Positions 56,625-64,000 of a stretch of DNA of 64,000 nucleotides are shown here, in pieces. The translations under genes and the position numbers were made by a program. Each line of letters begins with the position of its first letter. Positions within the stretch are counted from its first letter, which is position 1. Below the pieces are notes generated by a model. That model saw nothing but the letters and a program-made list of their open reading frames with translations. It was not told the DNA's origin and made no database searches. The DNA is from Viola odorata (lineage: Eukaryota > Streptophyta > Magnoliopsida > Malpighiales > Violaceae): positions 29,002,579-29,066,578 of the forward strand of contig OY829542.1 of assembly GCA_963691705.1 (NCBI GenBank). The letters are read 5' to 3'.

Positions 56625-58328
56625 GAATTTATAGGAATTACAGAATATCTTACACGCAATGGTCCGAGAGGCGAGATTATGAGGATGATGCCTATCCGAA
56701 GAAAGGGCAGTATGATAGGCGTGAAAGGAGGAAGATCTCTGTTGGTTTGAGGGCTAAGGCCGAGACATATAACAAAAGTGAGTCAAGGGTAAGACTTCCG
56801 CCTTTTGAAATAGTGTACAATCCGAATGCTTACTTGGATTGGGAGCGAGAGGTACAATCTATTTTTCGCTGCCATGATTATTCAGAAAGAAAGAACCTAA
56901 AGTTAGCATCAGCTGCATTTGGTGGGTATGCGGTTAATTGGTGGGATCAAATCAACCTTAAACGAGCTGCCATGGGGAGCCTTCCAATTCAGAATTGGGA
57001 AGTGATGAAAAGGGTTATGAGGAATCGTTTTGTTCCCACTCACTTCAGCCGTGAGCTTCTCCAAAAGTTGGAGACCTTGACACAAGGAAATAAGGGTGTT
57101 GAAGAGTACTTTAATGAGATAGAGATTACTTTGGAGAGAGCACAAGTCAAGGAGACCAAAAGGAAGACGATGGCAAGATTCTTCGAAGGCCTCAACCGAG
57201 AGATAACTGATCCACTGTATTACACTGAGTTCTTCTACTTAGAGGATATGTTACAAAAGGTGATCAGTATAGAGAAGCAAAGGAAGAAGAGGTCTCTTTA
57301 TCCTAGTATCAGGCCTACTAAGTCAAAGGCGAAAGATGAGGAGCAAAAGCGAGTTGCGAAAGCTTATGCCGAGTCTGAAATCATAAGGGATATTGAGAGA
57401 AAAAGGGGAGAGTTGAGTGAAAAGAAAGAGAGAAATAATGAGGAAAACAACCCCCATGAAAAGAGTGAGCATGGGAAAAGAGATGAGAGTTTAAAACACT
57501 CGCATGAAAATAAAGAGCATGCAGAGAGTGGCATCATTAAAAAAGGAGAGATGTGTGTTTATGCCAAGAGAGAAAAAGTGAGGGATGCAATGCATGTGCA
57601 AAAAATCAGTTTTGGCGTAAGCCACCAAAAACTGAATTTTTGGCCATTGCGCTTAGATTTTCCTAACCCTAATTCGTTTGTTTTCTCTTCTATTATTATT
57701 TATCCTAATGTGCAGAACAAGAGAAGATTGGTGGCAGACGAGAAGCCTCTTACCTTACCACCAAGAAGAGGGAAAGAGCCTTGTGCATCCATGGTGCCTA
57801 TTTCGGCAAACCCTAACCGAAAGGGTATGGTATGGCTCTCTTCCCTAAGGAGCGATTTGTGTGAGTATATAAATATCATTAATTTTTATGCTTATGGCTC
57901 TAAAATTAATTTAAATGATGATGATTATATGCAAACACCGAAGGTCAAGTCATATGCCTTTGAAAATTACTCGCGAAAGCGAAAACAGTTTGGTATGTTG
58001 GCTAGACCGAGAGACATGGATTGTGTTGTCTCTAACACAAATTTAATTGGATTCTCACATATTTTTACATTAGATAACTATTCTTCCAAGTGTGAATTTC
58101 ATGAAAATTTTGTGTTTAAGTCGACAGGACTTGGAGGAGCTCTTTTCAAACGCAATCGCTTATATTGGTCGCATGATCTTTTGCGTAATTTTGATGAGCA
58201 TGATGTGTTTGACGATTGTTTGATGAGCTGCTGTGATTTAATTAATATTACTGGTTTAATTTATAGGAATGATATGTCTTCACATGATGTTCCTTTGAGC
58301 CTTATTGGTATTATTGATAAAAACACTT
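56625..58328 (+). CDS. gag fused to unassigned region, element C
   Basis: One frame, open from just after a TGA near 56622 to a TAG at 58328; no clear ATG precedes the gag core, so the start is uncertain (first residues such as SERRDYEDDAYPKKGQ). Residues equivalent to 56790-57300 are Retrotrans_gag: LPPFEIVYNPNAYLDWER, GGYAVNWWDQ, NWEVMKRVMRNRFVP, EEYFNEIEI. The frame then goes straight into the charged post-protease region (HEKSEHGKRDESL, HAESGIIKKGEM) and the family blocks VRDAMHVQKISFGVSHQKL and FPNPNSF. The zinc knuckle and protease found in element B are missing with the frame preserved. About 57840-58328 encodes novel sequence (IFTLDNYSSKCEFHENFVF, NRLYWSHDLL). It is open for over 560 codons, remarkable beside the broken A and B copies. 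Confidence 0.7.
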
Positions 58329-59240
58329 AGTGAAAAATCGCTTGAGGTTACACCTAGGGTTAATCTTTATGCTAATGATTCTGATTTTTGTGAAGTCTAT
58401 AAAGATTATTTATTTGACACAAAATTTATGTTTTGTATGCATAAAGGATATCATAGCAAGCATGAGCGCTTAATTTGGTTGTGTAGTTCGTTACACGATT
58501 TGACTGTGTATTGGTCATATGATGCTGGTTTGATACATCAATATAGCGCAACTATTACTAACATATTCTTTAAGGATGTTATGCTTTCACATGTTGTTCC
58601 TTGGAGTATTGTTAGTAATCATAGGGAGGAGTCACTTAGCGACTCATGGATGGAATTGTGAAGGAGGTCAAGCACGAAGATGCTAATTGAGACATCTTGT
58701 CAACCACAATTCGGAGTTTCAATCAATGTGGATCTATGGACACTTGAGTCCTCATGGCATGTTTCGGTTTGTAAGTATGAGTTTACATGGAAGCAATGCT
58801 TTCAATTTATTTTATTTATTTACTTCCTTTCGGTACATGCTATTGTTTGGGGATTATTGCTTAAACTCATATATGGTTTCATTCATATAACATTATTCGG
58901 TTTAATGTTGCTGCCTTTGAGTATATTGTTTAGTATAAGTGGTAGCAAAGAGATCGAAGTAATGCGGACAAGTGCGCACTTGAGTGTCAAGATGGCAACT
59001 TTGGGAAACCATGGAAGGACGAGTAGATCCTTCAAGATAAGAGCTTGGGTTTGGCAGCGCTTACGCCGGAGATGCTCCCTAAACCAAGTTCAAGCAAGAG
59101 TAGCCGCTTAGAGCAATAGTCTTACTTGACGCATTCACATGTTTAGAGACGTTGCTGCCAAGTTGAATTTACAAGGTTGGTATGGTTCGATTTGTGCTTA
59201 CTTTGATATTACTAACTTAAGGTATTGTGGTGCAGGTCTA
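58329..59240 (+). pseudogene. Continuation of unassigned region, element C
   Basis: After a frameshift the reading continues at 58305-58661 (PRVNLYANDSDFCEVYKDYL, MHKGYHSKHERLIWLC, VYWSYDAGLIHQY, SHVVPWSIV). It then breaks up into overlapping short frames to about 59111. The phrase SHVVPWSIV echoes SHDVPLSLI about 100 codons upstream, suggesting an internal repeat. No known domain recognised. Confidence 0.4.
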
Positions 59241-59246
59241 GGTACA

Positions 59247-59290
59247 GATTCGAGGTCGAATCTTTTCGAAGGGAGAGGGAATAATGCGAA
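59247..59290 (+). repeat. Relic 3' junction upstream of the real one, element C
   Basis: GATTCGAGGTCGAATCTTTT, then GGGAGAGGGAATAATGCGAATCCTC, mimics the end-of-coding plus polypurine tract plus LTR start of element A (GGGAGGGAATGATGTGAATCC). The functional equivalent follows about 180 bp later. Confidence 0.5.
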
Positions 59291-59447
59291 TCCTCACACA
59301 TACCTTAGCACATCATGCATCTTACCCTTGAAGCGGAAGAGATGGCAACTAAGGAAGAACAAGAGATGGCGAGTATGCTTTGAGCATATAATTGTGAAGC
59401 TTTTGTGGGCAGATTATGCTGAGCAAGATTCGAGGATGAATCTTTCC

Positions 59448-59461
59448 GAAGAGGGAGGGAA
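59448..59461 (+). other. Polypurine tract of element C
   Basis: GAAGAGGGAGGGAA directly before the 3' LTR. Confidence 0.85.
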
Positions 59462-60441
59462 TGATACGATCCCAAGATGTATCACGCGACTACATGGACA
59501 AAAGTGTCAAGACATGATGTAGCAGATGGAGTCCAATCAAGGATCAGAAAGGCTTGATGGAAACCTCTATGTGTTGTTCTTATGGTGTCCAAATTTCAGG
59601 ACGTTTGGACGAGTGGAGCATCCAAAAGATCAAGCCAATATTCTCGTTGACAGTAGTCTTACACAGACAAGGATTCTAAGACACATCAGGCAACTTCGTC
59701 CGAACCTAGCCAGTACTGTACATGTCTGAATCGTGCGATAGACTACGTTTTGAAAACGTCTGGATGTTAGCTTTCGTTTGGGACAAGTTTTAGACTATTT
59801 GGTCTAGTGGTTTGAAAGTTATAGAAGTCGACATTATGGTGTGCAGTGTGTACGCGAGACAACATACAACTTGAAGTTTTGGCCCAAACCTTGGCCCGAT
59901 GATGGAGAACTCGACATGAGCTGCTGGAATGTATTTAATTATATTTATATTTACTTTAATTATTTGATTAGTTAATTAGTTAATTGATTAATTAGTTAAT
60001 TAAGTTATTTTCCTTAATTAGAACTTCTACTTCTATTCCTATTAGGGTTTGCTTGTAAACTCTTTATAAGGAGCCGTTTAGCTCCATTATTGAGTTGGCT
60101 TTTATTTGATAAATTTAGAACTATTGTTCTTCAATATTTGCCCATTGTTCAACGTGTTGAACCTTGTTCTTCTTGAGTCCGCAATACTTGAGTCGTATAC
60201 AAGTAAATTCTGGAATTGCATTATTGTGTCATTTGTCTTAGTGCGATTCTCACAATCGTTGGGTTTAGTCCTAAGAATTTGATACAAGATCCTTGACGTG
60301 AAATCGACTAGAACTCTTAGCATTCAGTTGGCGAGGTAGTCTACGTTCGCACAAGTCAAGTTCTCTATTCCGCATTGAAATCCTTCTTTGAACAACGATC
60401 AGATTTGGTGCTACGCATCCTAAGCAACTAAGATCGTATCA
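59462..60441 (+). repeat. 3' LTR of element C
   Basis: 980 bp, nearly identical to 54747-55734, ending AGATCGTATCA before target repeat ACAAC. Confidence 0.9.
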
Positions 60442-60446
60442 ACAAC

Positions 60447-61195
60447 GAAATATAAGAACCATGAATGCATTCGAAGAACCCATTTGAGTAATAGAATACT
60501 TTAGGTGTCTGCTTGTCTTCATCCATGCTTCTTTGAAATGACTTCCCAGTAGGAAAGGGAACGATAACATTGTAGAAATGGTGTGATATGCCCGTCATGT
60601 TCGATGTTAGGCATGTGCTGTTCCATGTGAACAAGATGTCATAGTTTCTTAATGTTGAATTGAATACCTGTATAGTAATTCTGACACATATACCAAAAGA
60701 AGTGGAGAGCCTCCATAGGTACATGAAACAAAGAGGTGAGACGAAAAAGGTGAATGAAAGGATATTTGGGGTGTAGGTCAACAAGTTTGAGTATGGTTTC
60801 ACCATACTTACGAATGATTTCATATCGATACCGAAGGATAAATGTGTATGACTCTTTATTAAGGGTATTTTGACGCAGAAGTTTTGAAATTTCTGGGGAA
60901 TTTGCTTAGACAAAGGATGAGGAAAATAAGATAGTGGGTTGTTGGAGGAGGAGTGACTCATCATATGAATAAAAGGAAGGTTGGAGGGGTTTGGAGACTT
61001 GGTAAGATATGGTTGAAAATATTGTTTAAAACCAATACCATCAGGTAAGATTCTAAACCTTTTGAGTTTAGTAAAGATATCAAAACCAAGAACTAAATCT
61101 TTACCAGGAAGGGTAGAACTAAGGACTTGAGTTGTGATTGAGCATCCTGGAAAGAACTTGAGAGTGATGTTACAGCTGATAAGGTCTGTTGAAAG
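60447..61195 (-). pseudogene. Retroviral-type polyprotein remnant (pararetrovirus-like?)
   Basis: The minus strand is open for about 250 codons from 61195 to the element C junction. The first part (STLPGKDLVLGFDIFTKL near 61100) looks like the region just after the catalytic motif of a retroviral aspartic protease, in the style of plant pararetrovirus (Caulimoviridae) polyproteins. The D-T/S-G motif itself and any reverse transcriptase YxDD are absent. The remainder (FYNVIVPFPTGKSFQRSMDE, TPKVFYYSNGFFECIHGSYI) I cannot assign. An old endogenous viral or retrotransposon fragment is likeliest. It was interrupted by element C after it had integrated. Confidence 0.4.
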
Positions 61196-61209
61196 ACTTC
61201 ATTATTGGT

Positions 61210-61754
61210 TGTCCGGAAATATTGCACAACAAACTACTTAGCAAGCTACTCAAGGATTAGATATCATCGACGTCAGCCAGACACGTGCATATCTCAACCT
61301 CAGTGATAATCCAGATGATCTTTATCTACAATATCTCATCCCAAGAGAAGATAAGTTTGTTATCCCAAGAGAGGATAAGTTTGCCTCTATCTTTTCCTCC
61401 AAGTAACATTAACTACAAGCTCTGTCCAGTAGAAAGAACTTCACCACCAAGTACTTCAGCCGCAAGTATTTCAGTCTAAAGTATCCTCTGCAAGGCAGTC
61501 AAAGTGTTCCCCAAGTACTTGACAAAAGATTAGTAGTATCCTATGTATCATATGTACAACAGTGTGTTAAGAGGTGGCTTTTGTCTTATTAGGCACCTAG
61601 TTTTGTGTGTTTTAAATTAGCAGAAGGTCCAATGTTTGTCATAGGAAGATCTGTCCTTAGGAAGTTTGTTTTGTTTTGTTAAGAACTTGTAGGCTACTCT
61701 ACAGTTCGATAAGCTTGTAGGCTACTCTGCATATAGATAAGCTTACCTCATGTG
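61210..61754 (+). other. Promoter-like upstream region, no gene
   Basis: It contains CATCGACGTCAGCCAGACACGTG (ACGT-core motifs, about 61266-61288), a 24 bp tandem duplication ATCCCAAGAGA(A/G)GATAAG (about 61336-61382), and twin GATAAGCTTGTAGGCTACTCT-type units (about 61687-61740). It ends at a transposon insertion. It may be the upstream part of the promoter whose TATA box is at 62251. Confidence 0.35.
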
Positions 61755-61764
61755 GATTACAGGT

Positions 61765-62196
61765 AGGGACGGATCCAGAAATTATTTTCAGGGGGGGCGA
61801 GGTTTGGGGGTAGCGCCCCCGATTTTTTTTTTAGAGTATTTTAAAGGGAAAGCAAGCGAGCTTAACCAAAAATTGAACAAATGCTTAAGAGTATTTGTAT
61901 CCGTCACTAAATAACGAGCTGAACGAATTTTTTTTTTAAAGTATTATAACGGGAAAGCAAGCGAGCTAAACGAAAAATTGAACAAATGCTTAAGAGTATT
62001 TGAATCCGTCACTATATAACGAGCTGAACGAAAAAAAAATTAGAGTATTTTAAAGGGAAAGCAAGCGAGCTGAACGAAAAATTGAACAAATGCTCAAGAG
62101 TATTTGTATCGAGCACTTCTGCATCCAATAGATTTTTTTTTTCATCCAGCCTAGGGTGGGCACTTGCCCACCCTCGCCTGGGCTGGATCCGTGCCT
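61765..62196. mobile_element. 432 bp MITE with internal triplication
   Basis: Flanked by the 10-base repeat GATTACAGGT (61755-61764, 62197-62206). Inverted ends are AGGGACGGATCCAG and CTGGATCCGTGCCT (13 of 14 paired). Inside are three units of about 105 bp starting AGAGTATT (61833, about 61938, 62042), each with GGGAAAGCAAGCGAGC and AAATTGAACAAATGCT. Near the right end GGGTGGGCACTTGCCCACCC (62154-62173) is a perfect hairpin. A 9-10 base target repeat suggests a Mutator-type element; hAT (8 bases) is the alternative. Confidence 0.8.
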
Positions 62197-62250
62197 GATT
62201 ACAGGTGGACTATACCTGTACTTTTCACATGTATAAGCTTCTCCCTTCCT

Positions 62251-62260
62251 CTATATATAG
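62251..62260 (+). promoter_or_regulatory. TATA box of unit copy 2
   Basis: CTATATATAG in the context CTTCCTCTATATATAGAAGG, followed by GGAGGTATTCATTGTACA. The context resembles the core of plant pararetroviral 35S-type promoters; by sequence alone this is suggestive only. Confidence 0.5.
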
Positions 62261-62415
62261 AAGGAGGTATTCATTGTACAAGTCATCAAAAAATAAAATA
62301 AAACTTCGCCTGCAAACTTCAAAACATGTCTAGCTAAATACTCTCTCTCTCTCCATCCATCCTTAAACTAAATTAGCTTTCCATTTATGACTATACAACC
62401 TTCATCTTTTCAAAA

Positions 62416-62697
62416 ATGAATGTCTCATGGGTGAGAACATGGTCTGCTTCAGCAACCTATTCTCCCAACCATGAGAAATATTATTCTCAAAACGAAAGGT
62501 CCATGGTTAGCGTCATGGTTTCTCTCATTAAACTATGCCAGGCCTCACAACTGAAGTTGTTCAACATACCAAGGGAACTGACTAAAAGGCGCCGATTTGC
62601 CTCACGGGCCAGGAGAGTCACAGAGTTGCCGAGGTGCATACCTTTCATTTCTTTGATATCCACTGCCTATACTTTATCAACTAAAGTTCAAGATTGA
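62416..62697 (+). other. Unrecognised 93-codon ORF in unit copy 2
   Basis: ATG at 62416, about 130 bp after the presumed transcript start, after a (CT)n leader. The product would be basic, e.g. QLKLFNIPRELTKRRRFASR and RRVTELPRCIPFISL. I do not recognise it. The inverted copy at 49199-51391 preserves much of the DNA, but roughly ten of the aligned codons in this frame differ by amino acid and few are silent, and the 5' part is frameshifted. A leader or non-coding RNA with conserved blocks is at least as likely as a protein gene. Confidence 0.3.
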
Positions 62698-62719
62698 TTC
62701 TCAACTTCGTCTATAATTA

Positions 62720-64000
62720 AAAATAAATAAATAATATATACAGTATTAAATTAGGAGCACGTTCTACTTTTTATATATATATGTCCATGTTGTAATTAGT
62801 GCGGATGCATTAGTGGAATTGTTGGACCTCCGGCAAATTAATGACGTCTTTTCTGACCTACACAAAGGCCAAAATGTCAAAAATATGTCCACGTCCCTTA
62901 AAACTATAGTAAACTACAAAGACAAAAAGAATGCAACAAAAAACTTGGCATCACACACCATATTGCCGAAAGTGAAATGATAAAAATAATTCCCAAAACA
63001 AGCACTAAACTTAGTCTAAACACCCACTGAATGTGATTAATTGATGGCATACACGTCTTTTAGAACTTTAAAAAATTAATTAATGAACTAACTAATTAGT
63101 GTTCGTATATTTAGTGCCACACGGATCTTCTTGTCTTTTTCAATGCTGCTTTTTTTCTTCCACCTTTGCCATAGTATTATGCCGCTTCATCTTTAAATAA
63201 ATAACATTTTGATCACATTTTTTTTATTTTTTTTAAAATATCATTTTTAATGTAAAAGGGAATCAAAATTAGTTTTAATTAAACGTAATTAATAAAATAA
63301 TCGAAAGCATTTGTTTAGAAACATATAAAAAACAGTAGTAAATTATTATCTTAATTATTATGAAAGTGGATTGGAATTCATTTTTTTGACATAAAAAATA
63401 GTATCTAATATTTAATACTGGTATTTAATATTTTACACTGTCGTTTACGCAATTCGGAGACATCTCATAGGTTGTTGTTATCTCATGTTATATCATCAGG
63501 TTGCAACTTGATACCTAAGTTGACTCCACATATATACTTTACTATACATATTACTAATTAGAAATAAGCTGCAGTATCTCTCTATAGGTGTTATAACTTA
63601 AATAAGTAAACTTCACGTGTTTGTTTGTTTGATCTTCACTTTTCTCATGGAGTTTGAGGAATTAAGAAAATTGTATCTTAGCTCTGTGAATAATGGGTGC
63701 TTATTAATTTGGAAAATTTGGATTGGTTGACTTTTTCTATTACCTGAAAAAAAAAATCCGAAAGAGTATTTCAGGAGATATTTTGAAGTTTAAGTTAGTA
63801 TTTTTCTACGATAATAAGCAACAAACTATTAATTGCTAAGTGTGTAAAAAGTTAGGTTAAAAATACTCCCTTAAAGTTATATTTATACCCTTTTTTAATT
63901 AGGGTTTTGTATACCCAATATGGTAAGAAATCTAGGAATCAGAGGATTTTTATTTTAAATCAGAGTAGATATTGGAATTTTTTTTATCAAATAGGTGAAT
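62720..64000. other. AT-rich DNA, no gene seen
   Basis: Many A/T homopolymer runs, no supported coding frame, RNA gene or transposon end within the window. Confidence 0.6.

Larger units (their letters stand above)
54747..60441 (+). mobile_element. Element C: complete gag-only LTR element
   Basis: 5695 bp with target repeat ACAAC at 54742-54746 and 60442-60446, LTRs of 988 and 980 bp (TGATACGATCCCAAG...ATC(A/G)TATCA), primer site 55737-55748 and polypurine tract 59448-59461. It carries gag and a long unassigned frame but no zinc knuckle, protease, polymerase or integrase. The LTRs are only a few percent apart, so it is fairly young. It is inserted in the minus-strand polyprotein remnant. Confidence 0.9.

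Overview
This is nuclear DNA from a flowering plant, most likely a eudicot. The window is almost entirely layered LTR retrotransposons and small non-autonomous DNA transposons. I find one host gene that looks largely intact (wound-induced protein 1 / SAG20-like, SnoaL/NTF2 fold, about 42.62-43.19 kb), one shattered host-type gene (plant mobile domain, minus strand, 7.77-15.6 kb), and several retroelement reading frames carrying stops and frameshifts. I see no rRNA, tRNA or CRISPR.

Layout. 1-3.2 kb: minus-strand LTR material with a broken gag and a tRNA-type primer site; it sits inside a plus-strand gag-protease element (A) whose 3' LTR ends at 7770. Element A is also split by a solo LTR (3900-5568). 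7.77-15.6 kb: the plant mobile domain pseudogene, broken by element A and again by a complete 6.1 kb element B of the same family (9223-15297, target repeat GGTAT). 15.87-17.2 kb: a solo LTR (target repeat ACGAG). 17.3-39.1 kb: a 21.8 kb Ogre/Tat-like element with 3 kb LTRs and target repeat ACCCT. It has gag but no visible reverse transcriptase or integrase, carries a series of tandem repeat arrays in its 3' half, and contains a nested 3.7 kb minus-strand element (21297-25034) and a nested 3.7 kb solo LTR (31218-34964). 39.2-49.1 kb: the least crowded stretch, with the WUN1/SAG20-like gene, a small broken ORF, two hAT-type elements, a Stowaway-type palindrome and an RNase H-like fragment. 49.1-62.7 kb: two inverted copies of an unrecognised promoter-plus-leader unit, one interrupted by a solo LTR; between them lie a probable minus-strand LTR element and a minus-strand retroviral-type polyprotein remnant split by element C (54747-60441, target repeat ACAAC). 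62.7-64 kb: AT-rich, nothing recognised.

The most unusual material is the gag-only family (A, B, C). Its members share LTR ends (TGATACGATC / GATCGTATCA in B and C), a primer-binding sequence TGGTAGCGGAGC (visible in B and C) and a GGGAGGGAA polypurine tract. Where reverse transcriptase and integrase should be, they carry a long region I cannot assign. The same primer-site sequence also occurs in two structurally different minus-strand elements. Boundaries given to the base rest on target-site duplications and TG...CA ends read directly from the sequence. Family names rest on recognition of motifs, without database searches.
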